Below, piece after piece: positions 1-8,279 of a stretch of DNA of 64,000 bases. Position 1 is the stretch's first letter. Each line of letters starts with the position of its first letter. The stretch comes from DAISKN01 sp964553925 (GTDB lineage: Bacteria; Acidobacteriota; Vicinamibacteria; Marinacidobacterales; SMYC01), in contig CAZKNR010000539.1 in NCBI GenBank assembly GCA_964553925.1, forward strand, positions 11,778 through 75,777, given 5' to 3'. Position numbers and translations under genes: made by a program. The notes beneath the pieces are model-generated. The model made no database searches. It had not been told where the DNA came from and worked only from the letters and a program-made list of their open reading frames with translations.

Positions 1-1076
1 TTCAAGCCCTCGGGGCCGTGGTAGACGGCGTACATGCTCGCCATGATCGCGAGGAGCACCTGAGCGGTGCAGATGTTGCTCGTCGCTTTGTCGCGGCGGA
101 TGTGCTGCTCGCGTGTCTGGAGAGCGAGCCGGTACGCGGGCTTCCCCTGAGCATCCTTCGAGACTCCCACGATGCGGCCGGGCATTTTCCGCGCATGCTC
201 CTCGCGAGTCGCGAGGAAAGCGGCGTGAGGTCCCCCGGCGCCCATGGGGACGCCGAAGCGCTGCGAGTTCCCGATGGCGATGTCGGCTCCGAGCTCTCCG
301 GGAGGCCGCAGGAGCGCGAGCGCCAGAAGATCGGTCGCCAGAGTGACGACGGCCCCCTTCGATTTAGCTCGAGCGATGAGATCGCCGTAGTCTTCGATTC
401 GGCCGTCGGTCGTGGGATACGAGAGCAGGAGCCCGAAGAAATTTCCAGATTCGAGATCGACCGATCCTGGAGGACCCACGACCACCTCGACCCCAAGGGG
501 CTTCGCCCGGGTCTGGACTACGGCGATAGTCTGCGGGTGAGTGTCCCCGGCGATGAAGTACCGATGGGGCTCGTCCCCGGGATGGATTCCGAGCGACATC
601 CCCATCGCTTCCGCGGCCGCCGTCGCCTCGTCGAGAAGCGACGCGTTCGCGAGCGGAAGACCGGTGAGATCGGCGACCATCGTCTGGAAGTTGAGGAGCG
701 CTTCGAGCCGGCCTTGAGCGATCTCCGCCTGGTACGGCGTGTACTGGGTATACCAGCCGGGGTTTTCCAGGATGTTCCGCAGGATCACGGGAGGAGTGAT
801 GGTGGCGTGATATCCGAGCCCGATGAAGGACTTCGTCACCTGGTTCTTCGAAGCGAGCGCGCGGAGCTCCTGCTGGAGCGCATGCTCGGTCGCAGGCGGG
901 GGAAGGTCGAGGGGTTTCTTCGAAAGGATGTCCGCGGGAACGGTATCCCGAACCAGCTCTTCGATGTCCCGGTAACCGAGAAGCGCGAGCATCTCGGCGA
1001 CGTCTTTGGGCCTTGGACCGATGTGTCTCGGAGGGAATTTGTCGAGCGGCTCGAGGCTCGCGAGCTTCGAGCTCAA
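1..1076 (-). CDS. gcvPA: Glycine dehydrogenase (decarboxylating) subunit 1, 3' end cut by window
   Basis: This is the N-terminal subunit of the two-subunit glycine decarboxylase P-protein, the PLP enzyme that releases CO2 from glycine and passes the aminomethyl group to GcvH. About 358 residues are visible and the frame runs off the window edge. The start is taken as TTG at 1076, which overlaps the gcvH stop (TTGA). It gives the family-typical N-terminus with PPRHIGP, followed by YTPYQAEIAQGRLEALLNFQ and a GGPHAAF segment. It is the third gene of gcvT-gcvH-gcvPA, and gcvPB presumably follows outside the window. Family assignment is firm; the TTG start is inferred from the overlap and alignment. 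Confidence 0.93.
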   Translation of the reverse strand, partial: MSSKLASLEPLDKFPPRHIGPRPKDVAEMLALLGYRDIEELVRDTVPADILSKKPLDLPPPATEHALQQELRALASKNQVTKSFIGLGYHATITPPVILRNILENPGWYTQYTPYQAEIAQGRLEALLNFQTMVADLTGLPLANASLLDEATAAAEAMGMSLGIHPGDEPHRYFIAGDTHPQTIAVVQTRAKPLGVEVVVGPPGSVDLESGNFFGLLLSYPTTDGRIEDYGDLIARAKSKGAVVTLATDLLALALLRPPGELGADIAIGNSQRFGVPMGAGGPHAAFLATREEHARKMPGRIVGVSKDAQGKPAYRLALQTREQHIRRDKATSNICTAQVLLAIMASMYAVYHGPEGL

Positions 1077-1462
1077 CCCTTAGCCTCCTGATTGAGGTAA
1101 GTCTGATACTCTGCCGCGCTCATGAGGGAGGAGAGCTCGCCTTCGTTCCCGATCGCGACCACCATGAGCCAGGCTTCTCCGTAGGGATCGGAGTTCACGA
1201 GCTCGGGCTTGTCCACCACGGTGCCGTTCACCTCTACGACCTCACCGGACACCGGGCAGAAGAGCTCGGATACCGCCTTCACGGACTCGATGGTTCCGAA
1301 GACCTGCATCGAGGTGAGCTTCTTCCCCACCTCGGGAAGCTCCACGTAGACCACGTCCCCGAGCTGCTTCTGGGCGTAGTCGGTAATCCCGACGGTGCCC
1401 CGGCCTCCCGCAACCTTCACCCACTCGTGCTCTTTCGAGTACTTGCGATCCTCAGGAAGCAT
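1073..1462 (-). CDS. gcvH: Glycine cleavage system H protein
   Basis: Lipoyl carrier protein of the glycine cleavage system, 129 residues, the normal family length. The N-terminus MLPEDRKYSKEHEWV is typical, and the lipoylation lysine lies in the segment GTIESVKAVSELFCPVSGEV. The open frame extends upstream, but the ATG at 1462 overlaps the gcvT stop by one base (TAATG), which fixes the start. It sits between gcvT and gcvPA with overlaps on both sides, so translation is probably coupled across the operon. Confidence 0.97.
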   Translation of the reverse strand: MLPEDRKYSKEHEWVKVAGGRGTVGITDYAQKQLGDVVYVELPEVGKKLTSMQVFGTIESVKAVSELFCPVSGEVVEVNGTVVDKPELVNSDPYGEAWLMVVAIGNEGELSSLMSAAEYQTYLNQEAKG

Positions 1463-2571
1463 TACTTTCTCTCCCGCTTGTAGAAGGGCGTCGGTACGAC
1501 AACCGCCTTCGCCCGGCGACCCCGAATCTCGATCTCGATCTCGCTTCCCGGGGCCGAGGAAGCGGCCGGGACATAGGCGAGCCCGATGTTCTTCCTCAGA
1601 TAGGGCGCGAAGCTGCCGCTGGTCACGGTATCGGAGGGCGATCCGCCCGCGAACACCGGGTATCCGTGCCGGGCGATTCCGCGGTCGGTCATCTCGAAAC
1701 CGACGAACTTTCTGAAGGCACCCTCCTGCTTCTGCCGGGCGAGCGCCTCCCGCCCGACGAAATCGCCCTTCTGCCATTTGACGATCCATTCGAGGTCGGC
1801 CTCGAGCACGGTGTGGTCCTCGTCGATGTCGTTGCCGTAGAGCGCCAACTTCGCTTCCAGCCGAAGGGTGTCGCGCGCGGCGAGACCGATAGGGGCGATG
1901 CCCGAAGAGGCGCCGCGCTCCAGGAGCGCACGGGCCACCTTCTCACCCGCGCCCGCGCCGATGAGGATCTCGAAGCCGTCTTCGCCGGTGTAGCCGGTTC
2001 GAGAGACCGTCGCCACCTCGCCCAGCACTTTGCCCTGGGCGAACCGGTAGTACTTCATCGCCCCGAGATCGACGTCCGTAAGGGGGCGGAGGATCGCCTC
2101 CGACTGCGGGCCCTGGAGCGCGAGAAGCGCGTAATCGTCGCTCGCGTTCACGAGCCTCGCGCCCGCGGGCCGTCGCGACTCCATCCAGGCGAAATCCTTT
2201 TCGACGTTCGACGCGTTCACCACCACGAGAAACCGGTTCTCCCCGGTGCGCGAGATCAGGAGATCGTCGACGAACGTGCCCTTCTCGGTCGTGAGTGCGG
2301 AGTACTGCGCCTGACCGATGGCCAGCCGGGACACGTCGTTGGGAGTAAGCTTCTGAAGGAACGATTCCGCTTCCTCTCCCTCGACGAAGAACTCCCCCAT
2401 GTGGCTCACGTCGAAGAGCCCGGCCTTCGTGCGAACGGTGAGGTGCTCCTCGACGACGCCTCCGAACTCGACCGGCATCTCGTAGCCGGCGAAATCCGTC
2501 ATGCGGGCGCCGAGCTCCCGATGGAGCGCGAAAAGAGGAGTGCGCTTCAGGGGCGAGTCCGATGTAGACAT
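1462..2571 (-). CDS. gcvT: Aminomethyltransferase (glycine cleavage T protein)
   Basis: Transfers the methylene group from aminomethyl-GcvH to tetrahydrofolate and releases ammonia. The 369 residues match the family length. Visible landmarks are the N-terminal LKRTPLFALHRELGARMTDF, the folate-domain segment VSHMGEFFVEG, and a C-terminal barrel with GFEMTDRGIARHGYPVF. It is the first gene of gcvT-gcvH-gcvPA. A sigma-70-like promoter lies about 30-55 bases upstream of the ATG. A glycine riboswitch was looked for in the leader and not found. Confidence 0.97.
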   Translation of the reverse strand: MSTSDSPLKRTPLFALHRELGARMTDFAGYEMPVEFGGVVEEHLTVRTKAGLFDVSHMGEFFVEGEEAESFLQKLTPNDVSRLAIGQAQYSALTTEKGTFVDDLLISRTGENRFLVVVNASNVEKDFAWMESRRPAGARLVNASDDYALLALQGPQSEAILRPLTDVDLGAMKYYRFAQGKVLGEVATVSRTGYTGEDGFEILIGAGAGEKVARALLERGASSGIAPIGLAARDTLRLEAKLALYGNDIDEDHTVLEADLEWIVKWQKGDFVGREALARQKQEGAFRKFVGFEMTDRGIARHGYPVFAGGSPSDTVTSGSFAPYLRKNIGLAYVPAASSAPGSEIEIEIRGRRAKAVVVPTPFYKRERK

Positions 2572-2597
2572 CTAGCGAGCGCTCAAAGCAGGTCGAG

Positions 2598-2626
2598 ACG
2601 CTACCATAGCCTCAAGGGAGTGTCAA
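2598..2626 (-). promoter_or_regulatory. Sigma-70-like promoter of the gcvT operon
   Basis: On the minus strand a perfect -35 box TTGACA (2621-2626) is followed after 17 bases by TAGCGT (2598-2603), which keeps the conserved T, A and final T of a -10 box. Initiation would fall near 2591, giving a leader of about 20 bases before the gcvT ATG. This is read from sequence only. Confidence 0.6.
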
Positions 2627-2817
2627 TGCAGCTGGAACCAGACGCGAGCGCGCCGTTCTTCAATGAGGAAAGTCGTCTATCCCATTAGAAATAAAGGCGC
2701 TCTCCCTGAAGGCGTCCGGCAGAGAGGTTGAACCCCACGGGGATGACGACTTATACTTGAAGGAACAACTTAGCAGAGAAATCAAGGTTGCTGACTCAAG
2801 AAGGCAAGAGTCGACGC

Positions 2818-4416
2818 ATGAGCGCCGAGATCTACACCGTTCGCTGCTGGAACTGTCTGAACGACTTCGAAGCGGTCGAGGCCGTCTGGTGCAGCTGCGA
2901 TCCGAAGCACCCGTCGAAGCTCTGCCCGTTCTGCCTCCACTGCTTCTGCCCCGCTGACGACGGCTACAAGCGCCGTTTCTGGGCCTCCGCCCCCGGATCG
3001 CTGAAGGACGAGGTTTCGATGCTGGAGCGGAGTCTCGACCGCCTGGGTGAGATCTTGATCCGAAATCAGAAGCTCAAGACGCCCCAGCTCCTCCAGGCGC
3101 TCCGCGAGCAGGAGCGCACCGGAGGTCTCCTGGGGAAGATCCTCATGCAGAAGGGCTGGGTCACACAGCAGGACATCGACGACGGGCTGAAGTACCAGGG
3201 CTACCAGCCTCTGGTCGATACCCAGGGTCTCGAGCTCACTCCCGCCCCTCCGTCGGCCGCGGGCAATCCGGCACAGCTCCTCGAATACCTCCTGACGCTC
3301 GCCGCTCGCAAGGGGGCGTCCGACCTCCACTTCGAGCCGTCGGCGACCGATCTTTTGATCAAGCTCCGCATCGACGGCCTGTTCTACAAGGTGAAGCCGC
3401 TCTCGAGCGATGCCCTGGTGCCGCTCCTCCAGCGAATCCACGAGGTCTTTGGTCTGGATCCCCGCCACGAGGACTTGCCCCAGAGAGGCCGGGCACATCT
3501 CGAGCTCGAAGGGCACGACTTCGACCTCCTGGTGACGACGCTGCCCACACGGATGGGGACCAGCGTCACCATCAAGCTCGTCGATCGCCGCTTCTTCCTC
3601 AAGAACTTCACCGCCCTCGGCTTGACCCCGGCGGATCAGCTGTTCCTGGTTCGCGCGCTAGATATGCCATCGGGACTCATCATGGTGACCTCGCCCCCCT
3701 ATAACGGCGCCATGACCACTTCCTATTCCCTGATGGATCAAGTGACGAAGTCCGAGCGGCGCGTGGTGAGCATCGAACGGTCGATCCAGTGGGAGGTGCC
3801 GTACGTCCATCAAATGGAGGTGAACCAGGAAAAGGGGCTCGATTTCGCGGCGGCTCTGCGGTCGGTCGCGAGCGTACGTCCGGACGTCGTCTTCATCCAC
3901 GAGCTCAACGACCGGGCGACGGCGAACCTCGCCTGCCAGCTCGCGACGACCCTCCTGGTAATTACGACGTTTCCCGCGTTCGGCGCGGCCGAATCCATCT
4001 ATCGATTTCTCGAGCTCGGAGTTCCCGCATCGCTTCTCGCGCGCGGCCTCGCTCTCGTTCTCAACCAGCGCCTGGTGCGGCGAATCTGCCCTCACTGCCG
4101 CGACGAAGGAAGCCAGGCCGACCCGAAAAAGCTCGGCACCTACGGGATCAGCCCGAAGGAAGCCAAGACCTTGCGCCTCTTCAAAGGACGCGGCTGCAAC
4201 CAATGCCATCGCCTTGGCTATCGCCGCCGAAAGGGTCTTTTCGAGCTCATGGTCGTCGATCCTCACTTCCGCGAGAAGATCGCTTCTGGCCCGACGCTCG
4301 CCGAGATCGAGGGCGTCGCGCGGGGCGCGGGTATGGAGTCGCTACGTCAGCGATGCCTCAAAGAAGTGACCGCCGGCGTCACTTCACTCGACGAGTTCAT
4401 CCGCTGGCGGATGTGA
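2818..4416 (+). CDS. GspE/PilB-like type II/IV secretion protein lacking Walker A (probable pseudo-ATPase)
   Basis: A 532-residue protein with the architecture of a type II secretion/type IV pilus assembly ATPase, preceded by a cysteine-rich segment (CWNC, CSC, CPFCLHCFC in residues 6-44). A MshEN/GspE-N-like region follows (about 60-125), then the ATPase fold with DLHFEPSATDLLIKLRIDG. The C-terminal zinc cysteines remain (CPHCR, CNQCHRLGYRRRKGLFE). At the expected GPTGSGKT position the protein reads SPPYNGAMTTS, and the His box HTN is replaced by FPA, so ATP hydrolysis looks impossible. ATG at 2818 was preferred over the upstream in-frame TTG at 2788. A regulatory or scaffold role is inferred. 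Confidence 0.85.
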   Translation: MSAEIYTVRCWNCLNDFEAVEAVWCSCDPKHPSKLCPFCLHCFCPADDGYKRRFWASAPGSLKDEVSMLERSLDRLGEILIRNQKLKTPQLLQALREQERTGGLLGKILMQKGWVTQQDIDDGLKYQGYQPLVDTQGLELTPAPPSAAGNPAQLLEYLLTLAARKGASDLHFEPSATDLLIKLRIDGLFYKVKPLSSDALVPLLQRIHEVFGLDPRHEDLPQRGRAHLELEGHDFDLLVTTLPTRMGTSVTIKLVDRRFFLKNFTALGLTPADQLFLVRALDMPSGLIMVTSPPYNGAMTTSYSLMDQVTKSERRVVSIERSIQWEVPYVHQMEVNQEKGLDFAAALRSVASVRPDVVFIHELNDRATANLACQLATTLLVITTFPAFGAAESIYRFLELGVPASLLARGLALVLNQRLVRRICPHCRDEGSQADPKKLGTYGISPKEAKTLRLFKGRGCNQCHRLGYRRRKGLFELMVVDPHFREKIASGPTLAEIEGVARGAGMESLRQRCLKEVTAGVTSLDEFIRWRM

Positions 4417-4707
4417 GCCCGAACCCGCCTCCGCGCCCGATCGGCCCTCGTTCCATTTCTGATACGCATCGAGAAGCCCGGTGAAGAAGCGGGCCCTCTG
4501 ATCGGGGTTCGCGAACACGACTTGAGGCATGTACCGCGTCTTTCCGTCCACCATGAAGCTCTTGGTGGGGACGGAAGCGAAAAGACCCTTCTCCCCGCGA
4601 ATGACGCGGAAGCCTTTCACGATGATTCCATCCGAGATGTCCACGTCGGCCAACGCCACGATCTTTCCTTCTTTGTTGTACCTGGGTTCGTAAAAACTTG
4701 CATCCAT
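4384..4707 (-). CDS. spoVG: SpoVG family septation/RNA-binding protein
   Basis: A 107-residue SpoVG homologue, a small site-specific nucleic-acid-binding regulator found across many phyla. Family hallmarks are ALADVDISDGIIVKGFRVI, LFASVPTKSF and YMPQVVFANPDQRARF. The ATG at 4707 has an AGGA ribosome-binding site eight bases upstream; the frame is open further upstream across a repeat, but that extension does not resemble the family. Its 3' end overlaps the convergent GspE-like gene by 33 bases, so the two messages can form antisense overlap. Confidence 0.93.
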   Translation of the reverse strand: MDASFYEPRYNKEGKIVALADVDISDGIIVKGFRVIRGEKGLFASVPTKSFMVDGKTRYMPQVVFANPDQRARFFTGLLDAYQKWNEGRSGAEAGSGSHPPADELVE

Positions 4708-4737
4708 AAGTCGATCCTTTCTTTGATTGGATGTGGA

Positions 4738-4793
4738 GATCGCCGGGCTTGCCCGCCGTAGCCCGGCGATCTGCGGGCTTGCCCGCCGTAGCC
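4738..4793. repeat. Intergenic inverted/direct repeat (GGGCTTGCCCGCCGTAGCC type)
   Basis: An 11-base perfect inverted repeat, GATCGCCGGGC (4738-4748) and GCCCGGCGATC (4761-4771), encloses GCTTGCCCGCCGTAGCC-like sequence. The 19-mer GGGCTTGCCCGCCGTAGCC occurs at 4745-4763 and again at 4775-4793, period 30. It lies between the pseudopilin stop and the spoVG start. It looks like a REP/palindromic dispersed element and may also act as a terminator for the minus-strand genes upstream. Confidence 0.7.
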
Positions 4794-4807
4794 TTGGCGA
4801 AGGCGGG

Positions 4808-5440
4808 TCACATTGATTCCCATTTGCCGTCACCGCGGTAGCGGGCTACCCGCACGCGTCCGGTGGAGCCGAAAATGACGACGGCATAGACGAGGCCGTA
4901 GTCGTTGCTCAGATACAGCGTGCCGGTGGTGGAAGATCCCAGGGGAGAGAAGGAGATGATGTGGCTGCGGCCGATCTGAAGGCCGCGCATGAATGGATCC
5001 TTCGCCCCCGCGGGGAGCCTCCCGTACCGGACGCCGGGAAACGTTTCACTGAGGCGATACGGCTGGCGGAGCATCGGGTCGACGCCGCCGTCGACGTCCA
5101 CGCGGCGTATGCCGTTCGCGTTTCCGTCCGCATGGATGGAGAACACCGGGTTGCCGTCCACCTCGCCGAAGACGACACCCATGTAGCACGCCTTCGCCGC
5201 CGCGTTCGCCCGCACCTGACGCATGAGACCGCGCAGATAAAAGGCCGCTCCCCGCAGCCGTGACTCGTGCACCATCGACTGGGCTTTCGGAATCGCCGCG
5301 GCGGCCATAACGATGGCGAGGCTGAGAGCAACGAGAAGCTCCAGAAGCCCGCGGCCCGATTGCGCTCGAAGCACCCCCGCGAAGGGGCCGGCGGGCATAC
5401 GGTCCCGCCGGCCCCGCCTCGGAAGCTCGAGAGCTTCCAT
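4808..5440 (-). CDS. Type IV pilin-like/GspH-type pseudopilin
   Basis: A prepilin-like protein of about 196-215 residues. The class III signal is QSG followed by RGLLELLVALSLAIVM: glycine at -1, glutamate at +5 and one hydrophobic helix, though the usual Phe at +1 is Arg. A GspH/FimT-like globular domain follows. Three in-frame starts are possible: GTG 5455 overlapping the comEA-like stop (GTGA), ATG 5440, and ATG 5398. The last gives the most usual 15-residue leader, but it lies in the loop of a 10-bp hairpin (5386-5413). It follows the ComEA-like gene and may belong to a DNA-uptake pilus; this role is inferred. Confidence 0.78.
   Translation of the reverse strand: MEALELPRRGRRDRMPAGPFAGVLRAQSGRGLLELLVALSLAIVMAAAAIPKAQSMVHESRLRGAAFYLRGLMRQVRANAAAKACYMGVVFGEVDGNPVFSIHADGNANGIRRVDVDGGVDPMLRQPYRLSETFPGVRYGRLPAGAKDPFMRGLQIGRSHIISFSPLGSSTTGTLYLSNDYGLVYAVVIFGSTGRVRVARYRGDGKWESM
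5386..5413. promoter_or_regulatory. 10-bp perfect hairpin at the pseudopilin start region
   Basis: GGCCGGCGGG (5386-5395) and CCCGCCGGCC (5404-5413) form a perfect 10-bp stem with an 8-base loop that contains one candidate ATG start (5398). It could mask initiation at that ATG or simply be coding sequence if translation starts upstream at 5440 or 5455. Confidence 0.45.
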
Positions 5441-5451
5441 CGGCGCGCTTC

Positions 5452-5772
5452 TCACTTTTTCCGCTTGTCCTTGTCGGAACCAAGGGTGACGTGGGGCTGA
5501 AGCTTGAGGAAGCTCTTCTCTCCGATGCCGCGGACGTTCATGAGCTCTTCGGCTTTCTCGAAGGGACCGTTCTCTTCGCGATAGGCGACGATCCGCTTCG
5601 CCACTTGCTCGCCGACCCCGGGAAGCTTCTCGAGCTCCGCGACGCCGGCCTGGTTGATGTCGACCTTGAGCTCCGACGGCTTCCCCTCGGACTGGCCCGC
5701 GAGACTCGTTCCGGTGAGACCGGCGAGACCCACGAGGCTCAAGAGGGACGAAAACAGGAATGCGTTTTTCAT
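5452..5772 (-). CDS. ComEA-like secreted helix-hairpin-helix DNA-binding protein
   Basis: A 106-residue exported protein. A signal peptide (about residues 1-25, ending TSLAGQ) is followed by a ComEA-type helix-hairpin-helix pair: VDINQAGVAELEKLPGVGEQ and AKRIVAYREENGPF, then a second hairpin GIGEKSFLKLQPHV. ComEA proteins bind incoming double-stranded DNA in the periplasm. The ATG at 5772 has a strong AGGAGA site seven bases upstream. The pseudopilin gene lies immediately downstream. Confidence 0.88.
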   Translation of the reverse strand: MKNAFLFSSLLSLVGLAGLTGTSLAGQSEGKPSELKVDINQAGVAELEKLPGVGEQVAKRIVAYREENGPFEKAEELMNVRGIGEKSFLKLQPHVTLGSDKDKRKK

Positions 5773-6374
5773 TTCGATTTCTCCTATTCGTTGATATTGG
5801 TTGCGATGGACAGGGTCCCGGCCGGAAGCACGACCACTCCGGCGGTCCCTCCCCGGGCGTCGAGTCGCGCGCACGCTCCGGGATTCGAGCCGACACCGAG
5901 CGAGCACGCTCATCGCGCCCAAGAGTGAGAGGGTGATTTTTTGTTTTCTTCGGACCTCCTTTCCGGAGTTCCCGACCACGACCAGTTAATCGGAAACCTC
6001 CGAGCTCGAGAGGCCATAAGGCAATCGCCGGGCCAGGCCGGCAAGGAGGACGCGGAAATCGACGAAGTCTCGGTCGCAGAGAGACTTCGAAGAGGTGCGT
6101 CCTATCGGCGCGCCGGCTCGAAGTCTTTCGGCCGTCAACGACCCGTTACAGCGCAGGACGACGATTTCTAAAAGTGCCGCGCAAGCAATCACATAGGGGC
6201 GTCACCCCTCGTTGACACCTCTTTGTCACCCGGACACCGAAATGCCTGGTGGGCATCCAAGCGACGAAGTCGAGCGCGGACTTTGTGGTATTATTTAAAG
6301 TTGTAGTTGAGGTTCCACCGTCCCTTCCTCCGCTTCGCGCCCAGCTGACGGAGGGTTTCTCAAGCGAGTCTGAA
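5773..6374. other. Long intergenic region between divergent comEA-like and DUF4388 genes
   Basis: About 600 bases with no gene I can support. It holds a perfect 9-bp inverted repeat, CGAAGTCTC (6063-6071) and GAGACTTCG (6081-6089). An isolated TTGACA at 6212-6217 has no convincing -10, and TATTAT (6289-6294) could be a -10 for the rightward gene. Promoters for both divergent genes should be here. Confidence 0.5.
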
Positions 6375-8264
6375 TTGGAAGACAGAGAAAGCGGGAATCT
6401 AAGCCGGAAGCCCGCGCTCGACCTCCTCGTCGAGCTGCATCGCGGATCGGTAACGGGCTCGCTCAAGCTCGAGCGGGCTCCGCTGCAGAAGGCGGTCTAC
6501 TTCCGCGACGGCCAAATCCTGTTCGCCGCCTCCAACGACCCCAAGGATCAGCTCGCGTCGATCCTCGTCGAAGAGGGAAAGCTCGGGCCGGATCAGATGC
6601 AGGTGGCGCAGGCGCGGGTCTCGCCCGGGAATCCTTTGGCCAAGGTGCTCACCGAGCTCGGCTACATCTCGCAGCGCGAGCTCGCCGATGCGGCGCGCAT
6701 CAAGGTCGAGAAGATCCTGACCGATCTCTACACCTGGAAGGAGGGGACCTACCAGTTCGCGACGAAATCGCTTCCCAAAGGGGCCATCGATCTCGAGCTC
6801 TCCACTTCGCGCTTGCTCCTCGCGAGCATCCGGCGCGTACAGGACCGTGACTGGGTCCTTCGCCAGCTCGGCTCGCTCGAGGCCGTTCTGACGCCGACCG
6901 CGTCGCTCCAGGAGTTCCTCAGCGAGACCGAGCCGGACCCTCTCGCGGCGGAGGTGCTTCAGCTCGCCGACGGAGTGAAGACCGTCAAACAGGTCGGCGC
7001 GGTGTCGGGCCTCGGAGAGTTCGAGGTGTGCAAAGTGCTCGCGGCCGGGCTCGTGGCCGGGGCACTCAGCCGCGAAGGCGCCCCGGCATTCGCGGCGCGC
7101 GACGATGCCTTTTCGTTTCCGCGCGCGCAGGAGAGCTTCTCGATTCCACCTCCGTCGCGGCCGAGCTTCGGAGACGAAACGATGGGCATTCCCGACCCGG
7201 CGTCCTCCCCCGACTCGATGAGCTACGACACGATTTTCCAAGCCGCGGTCGTGAAGAACGCGCCTCCGCTGGAGGACAACGAGAGGACGGTGTTCGATTC
7301 CGCGCCCGCGAAACGCGGCGGGTCCCAGCGCCCAGTGCCGTCCGCGCGCGAGGCAGCGCGTAGACCCGCGGCATCCGAGCTCATCATCGACGAGCCGGAG
7401 CCCGCGAGTGAAGAGCATGGACGAAACGCGCCCCGCCCGAAGAACCGGCGCGGCGGCGGCGGCGGCAGCGGAGGACGGAGCCTTTCCGGCATCTTGAAAT
7501 GGCTCGCGGTGGCCGCACTCGCAGGCGGGGCCGGATTCTCGCTCTATTACTTTGTCTGGCCGCTCGTGGGCGGAAGCACAAAAACCGCTACCAACACTGG
7601 CTCGCCGCCAGAAGCGACGACCTCCGTTCCAGCGGTGACACCCCCTCCGGGAGGCGCTTCCGCGGCGACGACGGCGCCCCCGGGGTCCTCTGGCACACCC
7701 GTTCCCCCGGTGACCACGACCGCGGCGCCTTCCGATCCCAGGGCGAGTGCTTCGGTCGCGGGGAAACCTCCGGTCACCTCCTCGGTCATGCCTCGCACCG
7801 GCACCGCGAGCCCTCCCGCCACGACGGTGACGTCGAAGCCGCCCGATCCAGTTCCCGCGCCTTCGCCTTCCGGCGCCCCCAAGCCTCCGCCGACCTCGGC
7901 CTCGTCGACCTCGGCGGCCCCGAGAGCTACCGGTGGCAACGGGCGCGCCCTTCTCCAAAGCGGAGATCTCGCCGCGGCCGCACGGGCGTTTCATCAGGAG
8001 ATCTCGAGCGGAAGCGTCAACAAGTTCACTCTCGCGCTCGGCCTCTACTGCAACGAGGAGAACGCCGGCCGGCTGGTTTTGGGCGCCGGGGGCGCGAGCG
8101 ACATCTATGTCCTTCCAACCTCGGTCGAAGGCCGAAGCTGCTATCGCGTCATCTGGGGTCTCTACGAATCCCGTGAAGCCGCCGAGCGGGCAGTCCCCTC
8201 CCTTCCGAGCGGCGTCCGCGCGGGAGACGTCGCACCCGTAGCCGTTTCGCGCTTTCTCCGGTAG
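6375..8264 (+). CDS. DUF4388 protein with one membrane segment and C-terminal SPOR-like domain
   Basis: An approximately 629-residue protein. It starts with a DUF4388/PATAN-type domain (SGNLSRKPALDLLVELHR, then VYFRDGQILFAA), followed by a regulatory region to about residue 230. A low-complexity stretch and one membrane helix (WLAVAALAGGAGFSLYYFVW) come next, then a long Pro/Thr/Ala-rich linker. The C-terminal part (ALLQSGDLAAAARAFHQEIS; SCYRVIWGLYESREAAERAV) resembles a peptidoglycan-binding SPOR fold. The topology would put the N-terminus inside and the SPOR part in the periplasm. The longest start is GTG 6249, but TTG 6375 just before the domain fits the paralogue at 12048. Function is unknown. 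Confidence 0.8.
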   Translation: MEDRESGNLSRKPALDLLVELHRGSVTGSLKLERAPLQKAVYFRDGQILFAASNDPKDQLASILVEEGKLGPDQMQVAQARVSPGNPLAKVLTELGYISQRELADAARIKVEKILTDLYTWKEGTYQFATKSLPKGAIDLELSTSRLLLASIRRVQDRDWVLRQLGSLEAVLTPTASLQEFLSETEPDPLAAEVLQLADGVKTVKQVGAVSGLGEFEVCKVLAAGLVAGALSREGAPAFAARDDAFSFPRAQESFSIPPPSRPSFGDETMGIPDPASSPDSMSYDTIFQAAVVKNAPPLEDNERTVFDSAPAKRGGSQRPVPSAREAARRPAASELIIDEPEPASEEHGRNAPRPKNRRGGGGGSGGRSLSGILKWLAVAALAGGAGFSLYYFVWPLVGGSTKTATNTGSPPEATTSVPAVTPPPGGASAATTAPPGSSGTPVPPVTTTAAPSDPRASASVAGKPPVTSSVMPRTGTASPPATTVTSKPPDPVPAPSPSGAPKPPPTSASSTSAAPRATGGNGRALLQSGDLAAAARAFHQEISSGSVNKFTLALGLYCNEENAGRLVLGAGGASDIYVLPTSVEGRSCYRVIWGLYESREAAERAVPSLPSGVRAGDVAPVAVSRFLR

Positions 8265-8279
8265 CCGCGAACAACCCGC

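Noticed and set aside
2572..2760. Glycine riboswitch upstream of gcvT
   Set aside because: The leader has some CTCTC/GAGAG pairing, but the conserved aptamer core is absent and the predicted transcript start leaves only about 20 bases before the ATG.
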